A stretch of DNA of 36,125 nt from Lachnospiraceae bacterium (GCA_017520155.1 JAFXGR010000029.1:1-36125), one strand, 5' to 3'; shown: positions 8,858-17,588, numbered from the stretch's first letter. Numbers and translations are program-made. The notes: a model not told the origin generated them from the sequence alone.

Positions 8858-9829
8858 TCATACACTATTATCTACTAACTTTAAAATTTCTTGTGCCATG
8901 TACTGCATATCTGATTCAGCATATCTTTGGTCAATGGGTAATGGTAAAATATTATTGGCTAACTCATATTCCACCTCCTGGCTCTGACACACTTCTAAAA
9001 CATTAGGCCATAAAACAGGAATATATATTTTTTTCTCAATAAGCCTTCTACGTATTTTACTTCCGTTTTTTATCCAAAAGGGATACATAAAACCGCCCTT
9101 AATATTCTTTAATTTTAGCCTGTTCTTTTTCCCTAACCTCTCTTGTAAGATTAAAAAATTATTGGTTCTTTTTTTCTTTATTTTATCATAATCAATTGCC
9201 CGAAGTATATTCTCAGTCAACTTTGACATTCTCATAGGAGGCAATTGAGAAAACGCTTCTTCATTCTTCAAAAAATCCTTATAAAACATAGAGGTCTCCT
9301 TTTCAAATGCCCCCAAGATATGAGACATTCTATGAGCAGACAAATCAAAAATCAATCGATTATCCATGTCTAATTTGGAACTAAGTAATCCTCCATCCGA
9401 TACTCCAAAAAATTTACGACATGAATATATCGTGTCAATATTTTCAAGAGGTTTTTGAAAAAAAGCATGTGTTGAATCAACAATTACTCTTTCATATTTA
9501 TTGACTATCTTTTTTATGTCAGCATTAGAAAATTGACCATAATAATTTATAAAATATAACCAATCATTCTCATCTAATTCTATCTTTTCAGGAATAAAAC
9601 TTTCATTTATTCTATAAAACTTTAAATCTACTTTTTCCTTTTGGCATGCATCAATCACAGTGTCACATAAAAAATAGGGCATCCATATACACTTTATATT
9701 TCTTTTTTGAATTAAATATCTCAAACATCCTCTTCCAGTATTTAACAACAATACATCTTTGTGATATAAATCACCTGTATATATATCTAAATTTAAATAA
9801 CCTCCAATTTCTTTGTTATTCTTTAGCAT
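8858..9829 (-). CDS. DegT-like PLP-dependent aminotransferase-fold protein
   Basis: A divergent, compact member of the fold-type I aminotransferase group (323 residues). The PLP-ring aspartate is likely in VIVDSTHAFF (Asp118), and the Schiff-base lysine in YSCRKFFGVSDGG (Lys139). It is shorter than standard DegT/EryC1 enzymes (about 370). A good GGAGG precedes the ATG. It shares the operon with a full-length sugar aminotransferase, a WbqC-like protein and acetyltransferases, which points to amino-sugar synthesis. I cannot tell whether it is active on its own or works with the partner aminotransferase. Confidence 0.7.
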   Translation of the reverse strand: MLKNNKEIGGYLNLDIYTGDLYHKDVLLLNTGRGCLRYLIQKRNIKCIWMPYFLCDTVIDACQKEKVDLKFYRINESFIPEKIELDENDWLYFINYYGQFSNADIKKIVNKYERVIVDSTHAFFQKPLENIDTIYSCRKFFGVSDGGLLSSKLDMDNRLIFDLSAHRMSHILGAFEKETSMFYKDFLKNEEAFSQLPPMRMSKLTENILRAIDYDKIKKKRTNNFLILQERLGKKNRLKLKNIKGGFMYPFWIKNGSKIRRRLIEKKIYIPVLWPNVLEVCQSQEVEYELANNILPLPIDQRYAESDMQYMAQEILKLVDNSV

Positions 9830-9858
9830 GATTAATATACCTCCAACCAGTAAAGCCT

Positions 9859-10557
9859 CTATTTTAATTGATAGTTTCTCAACATTTCTTTAACAGATTG
9901 AGGAGAATTAAACATAAGTGTATCCAGAATAGATAATGCTGGAATAAATTCTTTCCCAAATTGTAAATATGTAATATTAGGATTCATCATAATGAATTTT
10001 AAAATAATATTATTTTGATGAAATCTCTCTTTACAATATAAATTCTGTCCTCCTATAGGATTGATATATTCATCTGCTCCTATTTCCTTACATATTGCTA
10101 AAACCTTTTCTTCTCCTTTTAGATTATGATTTATATTCAAAGAGGAAGAAATAATTATTTCCGTGTCAATCTCCAAATAATTTGTTATTTGCTTAATCGA
10201 ATTAAAGATATAATTGAATAAATTATAATCTTCAAAATCAATACAATCACAAAATATAGGAAAAATCTCATCATAAAAAGGAGCTTTTCTATAAGCAATA
10301 TTTATTTGATTTTTTATTTTTTCCTTATTGAAATTCTGTGATACTTTTCGCTCATATACATCAAGAAAATCTGAGTCTTTTTCAATAGGTATTGTAAAAA
10401 ATCTATCTTCATTATTTAGCAAATATCTATTACGATTAAACCAACCTTTTTTTGTATATTGGATATTATCATATATCACCATTTTATTCACAGCGTAAAT
10501 TAATTGAAAATACCCTAAATATGGGAAAAAATATGGTTGCATTATTCCTATTTTCAT
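9859..10557 (-). CDS. WbqC-like family protein
   Basis: The N-terminus MKIGIMQPYFFPYLGYFQLI and the following VIYDNIQYTKKGWFNRNR are hallmarks of the WbqC family, which occurs in O-antigen and capsule loci, often beside DegT aminotransferases. Biochemical function is poorly defined in the family; I infer a part in amino-sugar synthesis or modification. The 232-residue length is normal. The start ATG has only a weak ribosome-binding site, and a perfect 24-base palindrome lies just upstream. Confidence 0.85.
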   Translation of the reverse strand: MKIGIMQPYFFPYLGYFQLIYAVNKMVIYDNIQYTKKGWFNRNRYLLNNEDRFFTIPIEKDSDFLDVYERKVSQNFNKEKIKNQINIAYRKAPFYDEIFPIFCDCIDFEDYNLFNYIFNSIKQITNYLEIDTEIIISSSLNINHNLKGEEKVLAICKEIGADEYINPIGGQNLYCKERFHQNNIILKFIMMNPNITYLQFGKEFIPALSILDTLMFNSPQSVKEMLRNYQLK

Positions 10558-10570
10558 TTTTTTATACCAT

Positions 10571-10594
10571 TAAGAATATTAATTAATATTCTTA
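10571..10594. promoter_or_regulatory. perfect 24-base AT-rich palindrome upstream of the WbqC-like gene
   Basis: Two 12-base arms (TAAGAATATTAA and its reverse complement) meet without a loop, ending 14 bases before the ATG at 10557. It could be an operator or a 5' hairpin limiting translation. The rest of the 281-base gap 10558-10838 is AT-rich, and I see no gene in it. Confidence 0.4.
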
Positions 10595-10838
10595 CCTATT
10601 TTTATGATATACTTTATGTAAAAAAACCAATTTTTTAATAAACAAATTCTATAGTTCTTTAATAATCCCAAAATTATTTGGTTTTAATAGCATCTATACC
10701 TTTGGTATTATATCTCTGCTTTACTAATAAAGTCAATATATTTTATAATAATTTATATTTTACTATATTTTTCCAACACCCTATTCAATGCAAAAGAATA
10801 ATCTAAATCTTCCTAAAGAGTAATCCTATTGCATTAAA

Positions 10839-11945
10839 TCAACCCTTCGCTAAAATATCACACACTTTATCAATTACTTCAAATGGTAAATCAGCATATA
10901 AAGGAAGCACTAAAACCTCTCTGCTTAGCTGTCTGGCATTATCCAACTGCATATAGCGGTATTTATTTTTAAAACATGCCTGGTCAGATGTTAAAGGATA
11001 GAAATACTTTCTTGCATAAATACCCTCATTTCGTAATTTTTCATACAAAGTATCCCTATCAAATTGACAGCTCTCTGTAACCAATATAGGAAAATAAGCA
11101 TAATTTTTTTCTGTTTCAGAGCTTTCTTCAAACCGTCGGATTCCTTCGATTTGCTGAATTCTTTCCACATAAGCCTCATATCGCTTTTTTCTTTCCATAA
11201 AAACTTCATCTATATAATTTAAATTACATAGTCCCATGATGGCTGCCAATTCATTCATTTTTGCATTGGCTCCTACTTCTGTTACTAATTCTTCACCACG
11301 TATTCCAAAGTTTTTCAGATTATATAATTTGTCATAAAGCTTTCGGTCTTTGAATGTTACTCCTCCACCTTCTACAGTATTGAATACCTTTGTTGCATGA
11401 AAACTGAAAATAGAGGCATCACCAAAAGCACCAATTCCTTCGCCACGATAGGTTACCCCAAATGCATGAGCTGCATCATAAATTACTTTCAGACCATATG
11501 CATCTGCAAGTTCTTGTATCTTCTCTATATTACAAATATTTCCATACACATGTACGGGTACAATAGCAACTGTATTTTCTGTAATCAGAGCTTCAATTTT
11601 TGATTCATCTATGGTGCCATCACTAAACTTGACATCGCAAAATACTGGTTTTAAACGGTTTCTGACAATGGCATGGGTTGTAGAAATAAAGGTAAAGGGG
11701 GTAGTAATTACCTCTGCATTTTCCGGGAATCCCATAGCCTGAATGGCTAGCTCCAATGCCAAATGTCCATTTACCATCAATGACAGCTCAGGTACCTTCA
11801 GATATTCTTTTAGCCGCTGTTCCAATTCCCTGTGATACTGCCCCATATTGGTTAACCAATGTGTATCCCACAACGGCTTAATCGCTTGAATATATTCTTC
11901 ATAAGGCGGCATAGAAGAACGCGTAACAAGTATTTTTTCCTTCAT
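10839..11945 (-). CDS. DegT/DnrJ/EryC1/StrS sugar aminotransferase
   Basis: A full-length (368 residues) PLP-dependent nucleotide-sugar aminotransferase. Asp157 in IYDAAHAFG contacts the PLP nitrogen, and Lys186 in SFHATKVFNTVEGGG is the Schiff-base lysine. It most resembles enzymes that aminate dTDP-4-keto-6-deoxy or dTDP-3-keto-6-deoxy hexoses (VioA/FdtB/QdtB type); exact sugar and position cannot be read. The ATG follows AAGGAG at about eight bases. It is the first minus-strand gene of the polysaccharide block in this window, preceded by 486 bases without an intact gene, so the operon promoter may lie there; I do not see a convincing one. Confidence 0.9.
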   Translation of the reverse strand: MKEKILVTRSSMPPYEEYIQAIKPLWDTHWLTNMGQYHRELEQRLKEYLKVPELSLMVNGHLALELAIQAMGFPENAEVITTPFTFISTTHAIVRNRLKPVFCDVKFSDGTIDESKIEALITENTVAIVPVHVYGNICNIEKIQELADAYGLKVIYDAAHAFGVTYRGEGIGAFGDASIFSFHATKVFNTVEGGGVTFKDRKLYDKLYNLKNFGIRGEELVTEVGANAKMNELAAIMGLCNLNYIDEVFMERKKRYEAYVERIQQIEGIRRFEESSETEKNYAYFPILVTESCQFDRDTLYEKLRNEGIYARKYFYPLTSDQACFKNKYRYMQLDNARQLSREVLVLPLYADLPFEVIDKVCDILAKG

Positions 11946-12184
11946 ACTAAATTCTCCTTACTACTGTTTTATATATATCGGATTAAAATGACAAAATATT
12001 TACATTAAGTATAAGATTCAAACAAATTTTAATGGTATTTTTTATCATTTTAACCAAATAAATCAAATTTTCCTCTTTAAGTGTACCTGGTACAAACACA
12101 GTATGTAGTAATCAGTGAACAGGTAAAAAGAGATTTCCAATATCCGATTTGATAGAAATTTGTTATCCATTAGTGGTTTGCAAT

Positions 12185-12319
12185 AGCTTTCAGATAAAAG
12201 CGTTCGAATTAAAGGTAAGTACTCAAAATATTCCTGCTGTTTCTTTTTACAGAAAACAAGGATTTATCGATACAGATATTCAACCACCTTGGATTATAAT
12301 GAAGTGCATTTTATCATAG
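12185..12319 (+). pseudogene. C-terminal remnant of a GNAT acetyltransferase
   Basis: These 45 codons up to a TAG read as the end of a GNAT domain: VSTQNIPAVSFYRKQGFIDTD matches the usual strand-loop-helix near the C-terminus (NxxAxxFYxxxGF). The frame stays open back to 12119 but shows no GNAT core and no start with a ribosome-binding site. I read it as debris of an older gene between the polysaccharide operon and the recombinase. The rest of 11946-12431 has no other recognisable gene; an imperfect inverted repeat (ATAGTATA...TATACTAT, 12333-12374) precedes the recombinase. Confidence 0.55.
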
Positions 12320-12431
12320 CATAAGTTTTTGAATAGTATAATATCGCATAAAAAGAAAATATATGCTATACTATCGACATGGAAATACATCCGTACCCAT
12401 TGATTTTGATTCCACGGAAAGGATGATATAC

Positions 12432-13496
12432 ATGCCCAGAGGAAAAGCGTTAAAAAATCCTAATGGTTATGGTTCTGTCGTCAAATTATCTGGTCGCAGA
12501 AGAAAGCCTTATGAAGTTAGAGTGAATACTCGGATGGATGAAAGGTATTACCCAGTTTATGATGTACTTAACCGTTTTGAAACCCGGGAAGCTGCCATGA
12601 TTGCATTAGCAGAATACAATAAGAAGCCTTATAATATAAAAGACCGTAATATTACTTTTAAGCAATTGTATAAGCAGTTTTACGAAGAAAAATTTGAACG
12701 TGGCGGTAAAAGATTTTCGGATAGTACCATATACTGTACAACAGCAGCCTATAGACATTGCAGTCCTTTATATAATCTTCCCTATCGAAAACTCCGTACC
12801 AATGACTTTATGAGTATTCTCAATAAAAGAAACCATAAAGGAGCTATGTTGTCACACGCCATGCAAGAGCATATTAAGAATCTTTTTAATCAAATGGATA
12901 GACATGCATTACAAAATGACATTATTGAAAAAGGATATGCTGCTTTTGTTAAAATTACAGTAAAGGAAGACGATCAGCCCGGGATTCCATTTACTGCGGA
13001 AGAACTGGATATATTGTGGAAACATCAGGATACCCCTTGGGTAGATAGTATTTTAATTTATATTTATTCCGGCTGGAGAGTCTCAGAATTAATTCGAATG
13101 CCTACTAAAGACATCAATTTGAAAGAGTGGACATTTAAAGGAGGTCTGAAAACTACTGCTGGAAAAAATCGGATTGTTCCAATCCATTCTAAAATACGAA
13201 AATTTGTAAAAAGAAGATTAAAAGAAAATAATGGTATCCTATTTATCTACGATGGACACCCTATTACTACTGGAAAGTATATTAAATTATTTAAAGCCAC
13301 TTTAGAATCTATCGGAATTACAGCCTATCATACTCCTCATGACTGTCGTCATACCTTTACTTCCCTTTTAGATAGCGCGGGAGCTAATCAGGTATGTATT
13401 GACCGTCTGATAGGGCATGCTTCCAAGTCACTGACCAAACGAACCTATACACATAAGGATATTGAGGAATTACGCCAAGCGATAGAATTAATTTAA
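12432..13496 (+). CDS. tyrosine recombinase/integrase
   Basis: A site-specific recombinase (354 residues from the ATG at 12432, preceded by AAAGGA; an earlier in-frame ATG at 12363 lacks a ribosome-binding site). Catalytic residues are in place: Arg216 in SGWRVSELI, His303 and Arg306 in HTPHDCRHTF, His329 in LIGHAS and the nucleophile Tyr339 in RTYTH. An Arm/SAM-like DNA-binding region precedes the catalytic domain. It stands alone on the plus strand facing away from the capsule operon, with no excisionase, phage or conjugation genes. It could be the remnant of an integrated element or a locus-specific recombinase that rearranges the glycan locus; no matched inverted repeats around a promoter were found to support the latter. 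Confidence 0.93.
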   Translation: MPRGKALKNPNGYGSVVKLSGRRRKPYEVRVNTRMDERYYPVYDVLNRFETREAAMIALAEYNKKPYNIKDRNITFKQLYKQFYEEKFERGGKRFSDSTIYCTTAAYRHCSPLYNLPYRKLRTNDFMSILNKRNHKGAMLSHAMQEHIKNLFNQMDRHALQNDIIEKGYAAFVKITVKEDDQPGIPFTAEELDILWKHQDTPWVDSILIYIYSGWRVSELIRMPTKDINLKEWTFKGGLKTTAGKNRIVPIHSKIRKFVKRRLKENNGILFIYDGHPITTGKYIKLFKATLESIGITAYHTPHDCRHTFTSLLDSAGANQVCIDRLIGHASKSLTKRTYTHKDIEELRQAIELI

Positions 13497-13536
13497 GGAG
13501 GAATCAGCTAATACCGATTCCTCCTTAAATTAATTC
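13485..13536. terminator. perfect 21-bp inverted repeat over the recombinase stop codon
   Basis: Arms 13485-13505 and 13516-13536 are exact reverse complements around a 10-base loop. The stop codon (13494-13496) lies in the left arm. No T-run follows, so it is an unusual terminator; it might instead be a recombination or mRNA-stabilising structure. Confidence 0.6.
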
Positions 13537-13742
13537 ACAGATTCTCTTTGCCTATTACATACCAGTCATTCTGATTCAAAAATAGAGAAGAATCAGCACA
13601 AACGTCATCAATCATAATTATCTTCATACAAAATCTATACATTACCTGATATATTTTTTCTATTAACGGTCTCCGGGCATCATTTCCTTCATCTATATCA
13701 TTATCTATCCGGCATTGAAAAACCAAAAAAATCCCAATCCCT

Positions 13743-14138
13743 CTACCCTTTCTTCTCCTCAATCACTTCACGTCTCTCCGTCTTATGGGTAAACCGATCC
13801 TCCCTCACCCGGATATTTACTCCCTGCTTCGTTACATAAGCATCTGCATCCCTTTGTTCTACTGCGGTTCTCATCTGTTTTACAAAGCCCATACAAATCA
13901 TACCGGAAATAAGACAGGGAACACCAATCACCATCAGCAAGGATACCAAATCACTTTCTTCACCTGCTGACATTCCATCAGAAGCCAGAATCAGAAAATC
14001 CTGACTGACTTCCTGAGTATTTTCCCATACATTTTCACCTGCTGCCTTCTCCAACTCCTGTGCTTCTGTCTTTATAGGAAAAGTTAGCCCCAGAATTAAG
14101 AACAGCATTATTCCAATTTGTCTTAGTTGATTCTTCAT
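13743..14138 (-). CDS. TPM-family membrane protein that lacks the TPM domain
   Basis: About 131 residues: a signal peptide (MKNQLRQIGIMLFLILG, cleavage likely after TEA), a short linker, one membrane helix (LVSLLMVIGVPCLISGMICM) and a basic tail with DAYVTKQGVNIRVREDRFTH. The tail resembles the C-terminus of membrane-anchored TPM (TLP18.3/Psb32) proteins often next to zinc-ribbon proteins in Lachnospiraceae, but the ~120-residue TPM domain expected between signal peptide and helix is absent. I chose the ATG at 14138, eight bases after AAAGGA, over one at 14162. It follows the zinc-ribbon gene by about 105 bases. I infer an internal deletion; function unknown. Confidence 0.6.
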   Translation of the reverse strand: MKNQLRQIGIMLFLILGLTFPIKTEAQELEKAAGENVWENTQEVSQDFLILASDGMSAGEESDLVSLLMVIGVPCLISGMICMGFVKQMRTAVEQRDADAYVTKQGVNIRVREDRFTHKTERREVIEEKKG

Positions 14139-14207
14139 AAATGAAATCCTTTCGTTTATCATAAGTCCCCTGTCACTATGAAGTAGTGTTTCATACTTAA
14201 CACATCT

Positions 14208-14229
14208 TATGATGTTGGGGTCAAAAGCA
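14208..14229 (+). repeat. solo copy of a dispersed repeat end
   Basis: This 22-base string (contains GATGTTGGGGTCAAAAG) is identical to 35987-36008 and resembles the inverted end of the element upstream of the ABC-F gene (17547-17565). It looks like a terminal repeat left by, or shared with, a small non-coding element. Confidence 0.6.
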
Positions 14230-14243
14230 ATGGAATGAAAAGT

Positions 14244-15368
14244 TTATAAAACCAGCCAGGCAGTAATCGCTGCCACCGGAGCAGCAATACCAATAAACCA
14301 AGCCCAGAATTTCCCCCAGGCTATAGGCAGGTTTCCGATTAGTCTGCCGGTCTGTCCATTCATGGCAAACAGATAGTCTTCTCCGTTCCATTTTGTATTC
14401 AGCATATAGACAGGAAGCAAAGCATATTTCACCTGCCCCCGTTCCAGATTAATATACTTTTGCGTAGCACTACAGGTTTCGTAGCCTGTTACGCTATTCC
14501 TCATGGCATCATAGGCACTTTGAGTAGCACGCTTATCCGCACGCTTAGCACAGTCCTCTACAGAGACATCATATTTATTTGCCAGATATCCCGGCAGATA
14601 GGCATTAGAAAAAGGCTTTAATTCATCATAATTAAAAGGCTCTATTGCATCCATATGTGTGTCAGGCATCTTACTGGAAGCATCCACCGGTATCTTTTCA
14701 AAATCTACCGTTCCGGCTCGTCTTACTTTATAATGCTCTGTAATAGTAATTCTTTCATTCCCGCTTCTATGGCTGTGAGAACGAGTGGCATCAAATGTAA
14801 TATCTGCATCCGCTTTCCCGTCGAAAAGCCAGAAAGGCACGTAGACACCCTGTATCTCCTCAATATGGTTTTCGGAGATAAAACGCTTTGGCAGCAGTAC
14901 CTTCCCCTCATAATGCTTCTTTAACGCAGCAATCGCTGCTTTCTTATCCAGCTTAAAAGGAATCACATAATCCGGCTTCAATGCCCCATCAAACTTTCCA
15001 GGAACAATAGTTGGATTATTACAATAAGGGCAGGAAGTAGCTGCTGTACTCTCATCACAAATCAGTTCTGCACTACAGGAGGGACAGCTATATGCCTTCA
15101 TTCCTTCTCCATCGGCTCCCCAGTCATCATTTAAACCGGACATATCCCATTCTTCCCCGGAATTTTCACCGGTTCTTGCTTCTTCTCTTTTTTCTGCTTC
15201 CTTAGCTGCCTCTGCAGCAGCCTTATCTTTATCTGCATAGAGAGCTTCTATTTCCTCTACCTGATAGTGAGTTCCACAATAATCACACTCCAGCTTACCA
15301 GAAGCTCCTACAAAATGAAGTGGTCCAGTACAAGCTGGACACTGATAATTAGTTATTTGTGCAGCCAT
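14244..15368 (-). CDS. zinc-ribbon membrane-anchored protein
   Basis: A 374-residue protein with two zinc ribbons: CPAC...CDYC (residues 9-33) and CPSC...CPYC (about 95-117), separated by an acidic, alanine-rich linker likely to be helical. A conserved middle domain follows (VIPFKLDKKAAIAALKKHY onward), and one C-terminal membrane helix (WFIGIAAPVAAITAWLVL). Such proteins are common in Clostridia, often mis-annotated as helicase PriA, and their function is unknown. The gene starts after AAAGGAGG. It is followed by the short TPM-like gene, with which it probably works. Confidence 0.8.
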   Translation of the reverse strand: MAAQITNYQCPACTGPLHFVGASGKLECDYCGTHYQVEEIEALYADKDKAAAEAAKEAEKREEARTGENSGEEWDMSGLNDDWGADGEGMKAYSCPSCSAELICDESTAATSCPYCNNPTIVPGKFDGALKPDYVIPFKLDKKAAIAALKKHYEGKVLLPKRFISENHIEEIQGVYVPFWLFDGKADADITFDATRSHSHRSGNERITITEHYKVRRAGTVDFEKIPVDASSKMPDTHMDAIEPFNYDELKPFSNAYLPGYLANKYDVSVEDCAKRADKRATQSAYDAMRNSVTGYETCSATQKYINLERGQVKYALLPVYMLNTKWNGEDYLFAMNGQTGRLIGNLPIAWGKFWAWFIGIAAPVAAITAWLVL

Positions 15369-15567
15369 GTTGATTATATCCTCCTTTGTACATGATATGT
15401 ATCAAGAATATTCTTTTTAGCAAACTATTGCCTTATCATTTATCATCACCAATCCACTGCTACACCGAAATTTGATGTACCAGTCAGCTTCTTATTGCTG
15501 AATCAGTATATCTGTTTTTCTATTATACCGTTTTTAACGCTTTATTGCAAATCTAAAAATACAATTT

Positions 15568-17223
15568 CTACTTTATCAGTTCCTCTGCTCTGGCGATGGC
15601 TGCATCAATATGAGTACAGAAATTCTCCCTTCCTGCCCGTTCCACAAATCCTGCCTTCTGCATCACTCTCATGGGCTGTTCATTCACATGGGAGAGAATT
15701 AGTGTAATATCTTTTTTCTTACATTTTTCCTGTAAAATCACCAGTGCATTCATGGCCGTACTGTCCAAAGAGGGAACTCCTCGCATACGCAAAATCAAAC
15801 ATTTCGTCATCTCTTTAACTATAATCTGGTCAATCAGTCCTGCTGCCCCAAAGAAAAGAGGTCCTGTCAGCTCATACACCCGAATCGCGGGAGAAAGACT
15901 TCTCAGCTGCTCTGCCTCTGCAGCCTGCTCCTCCTGTGTCAGCTGCTCAGTATACTTCCATCCCCTCAGTTCTGTCTCATCGCTCATCCGCTTCATAAAC
16001 AGCAGACAAGCCAATAGCATACCAATTTCTATCGCCACTACCAAGTCAAACATAATGGTCAGAATAAAGGTAATCACAAGTACGACAATATCACTCTTTG
16101 GTGCCGTCTTCAGCAGGCGGAGAAAGGTTCTCCACTGACACATATTATAAGCCACCATAAAGAGAATAGCTGCAATAGTCGGCATAGGAATCAGACTGGC
16201 ATAGGGCATCAGAATCACCAAAATCAGTAAGAGTACCAATCCATGAATCATTCCTGCTACCGGAGTACGTCCCCCATTTTTTACATTGGCTGCCGTTCGG
16301 GCAATAGCACCGGTAGCCGGGATTCCTCCAAACAATGCTGAAGCAATATTACCCACTCCCTGAGCCGCCAGCTCCATATTGGAACGGTGTTTTTTTCCAA
16401 TCATACCATCTGCCACCACACAGGAAAGCAAAGATTCAATTGCTGCCAATATAGCAATAGTAAATGCGTCCGGCAAAGCCTGCCTTATCATGTCCAGACT
16501 AAACTCCGGTATCTGTAAGGAAGGAAGACGATTGCTGATTACATAAAGATCTCCAATAGTATTGACCTCCAAAGGCAGCAGCTTTACCATTAAAATACCT
16601 GCCACCACTGCAAATAAGGAGCCAGGAATCTTTTCGGTAATCCGGGGAGTCAGAATAAGAATAGCCAAACACACCAGACCAACTATCACTGCATCCCTGT
16701 TCAGGCTTCCAATACCTGTCAAAAAAGCTTCCAGCTTCTCTGTCGTCTCTATGGTGGGCATTCCTTCTGGATAGGTAACTCCACAAAAATCCTTGAGCTG
16801 TCCTATCGCAATGGTTATGGCAATACCCGCAGTAAAACCTGTCGTAATAGTAAATGGAATAAATCTAATCAAAGCACCGAAACGGAATACTCCCATAATA
16901 ATTAGAATAATTCCTGCCAGAATCGTAGCTACTGCCAATCCTCCCATTCCACTTTCTGCCACAATTCCTGCCACGATTGTAGCAAAAGCTGCGGTAGGAC
17001 CTGCAATCTGAACATGGCTGCCACCCAGCATGGAAATCACAAAGCCTGCTACAATTGCGGTATAGATTCCCTGCTCCGGTCCCACTCCCGAAGCCAGGGC
17101 CAGGGCAATAGAAAGTGGCAGGGCAATAATCGCTACAATAATTCCTGCTGTCACATCCTTCAACAGCTGCTTTCTGGTATAGTCTTTCCATGTGGTAAAC
17201 AACATTGGCTTCATCTCATTCAT
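15568..17223 (-). CDS. SulP family anion transporter with STAS domain
   Basis: The 551-residue protein has the SulP membrane core (LPLSIALALASGVGPEQGIY and AGPTAAFATIVAGI near the N-terminus, then about a dozen hydrophobic helices) and a C-terminal STAS domain (about residues 440-551, with MRGVPSLDSTAMNAL). SulP carriers move sulfate, bicarbonate or other anions into the cell; the substrate cannot be fixed here. It is monocistronic, with its own promoter. There is no sulfate-activation gene beside it, so a link to the sulfotransferase-like protein at 137 is not supported. Confidence 0.93.
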   Translation of the reverse strand: MNEMKPMLFTTWKDYTRKQLLKDVTAGIIVAIIALPLSIALALASGVGPEQGIYTAIVAGFVISMLGGSHVQIAGPTAAFATIVAGIVAESGMGGLAVATILAGIILIIMGVFRFGALIRFIPFTITTGFTAGIAITIAIGQLKDFCGVTYPEGMPTIETTEKLEAFLTGIGSLNRDAVIVGLVCLAILILTPRITEKIPGSLFAVVAGILMVKLLPLEVNTIGDLYVISNRLPSLQIPEFSLDMIRQALPDAFTIAILAAIESLLSCVVADGMIGKKHRSNMELAAQGVGNIASALFGGIPATGAIARTAANVKNGGRTPVAGMIHGLVLLLILVILMPYASLIPMPTIAAILFMVAYNMCQWRTFLRLLKTAPKSDIVVLVITFILTIMFDLVVAIEIGMLLACLLFMKRMSDETELRGWKYTEQLTQEEQAAEAEQLRSLSPAIRVYELTGPLFFGAAGLIDQIIVKEMTKCLILRMRGVPSLDSTAMNALVILQEKCKKKDITLILSHVNEQPMRVMQKAGFVERAGRENFCTHIDAAIARAEELIK

Positions 17224-17301
17224 CTTCTTTTTACTCCTTTCCTTCCCTGTTCCGGAAGACTCTTTCCTCTATATATTCAGAACAATGCAAAACCGTTATC
17301 C

Positions 17302-17331
17302 ATTATATAGCCCCTGAGGAAAAGCTGTCTA
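17302..17331 (-). promoter_or_regulatory. sigma-A promoter of the SulP gene
   Basis: On the minus strand TAGACA (17331-17326) and TATAAT (17307-17302) are 18 bases apart, upstream of the SulP start at 17223. Confidence 0.6.
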
Positions 17332-17362
17332 TTTCCAAAATGACAAATAATTCTATTTTTTA

Positions 17363-17390
17363 TTGATATCTATCATAAAAATAGTATAAT
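17363..17390 (+). promoter_or_regulatory. sigma-A promoter of the ABC-F gene
   Basis: TTGATA (17363-17368) and TATAAT (17385-17390) are 16 bases apart. Transcription would begin near 17397 and give a leader of about 190 bases that consists almost entirely of the structured repeat element. Confidence 0.65.
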
Positions 17391-17397
17391 ATGAAGA

Positions 17398-17565
17398 TGT
17401 TGCTTACGGATTTCTTCGCGTTTCACGCTCACGAAATCCTAAAAATATTTGAAATCCGCAGACTTTTCTGCGAAAAAGGGCTACTTTCTCATGTTTTGTG
17501 GGTTCCAAAGTCATCTATTTTCATGTAAGCAAGAAAATAGATGACCTTTTGACCCTAGTATCATA
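17398..17565 (+). repeat. structured dispersed element forming the ABC-F 5' leader
   Basis: About 165 bases holding several hairpins: GGATTTC...GAAATCC enclosing GCGT/ACGC, CGCAGA...TCTGCG, and an 11-bp perfect stem CATCTATTTTC/GAAAATAGATG near 17511-17542. A near-identical copy of its first ~110 bases is at 36022-36125. Its end (TTTTGACCCTAGTATCATA) is a reverse-complement match, with three mismatches, to the start of that second copy, suggesting terminal inverted repeats of a MITE-like element. Confidence 0.7.
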
Positions 17566-17588
17566 GGAATGATTGGGAGAATAAAACG

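Noticed and set aside
11946-12120. Invertible promoter controlled by the recombinase
   Set aside because: I found no pair of inverted repeats flanking a promoter in the gap upstream of the polysaccharide genes.
13535-13762. 75-codon minus-strand reading frame after the TPM-like gene
   Set aside because: It would start at a TTG inside the preceding gene without a ribosome-binding site, and its sequence resembles no family that I recognise.
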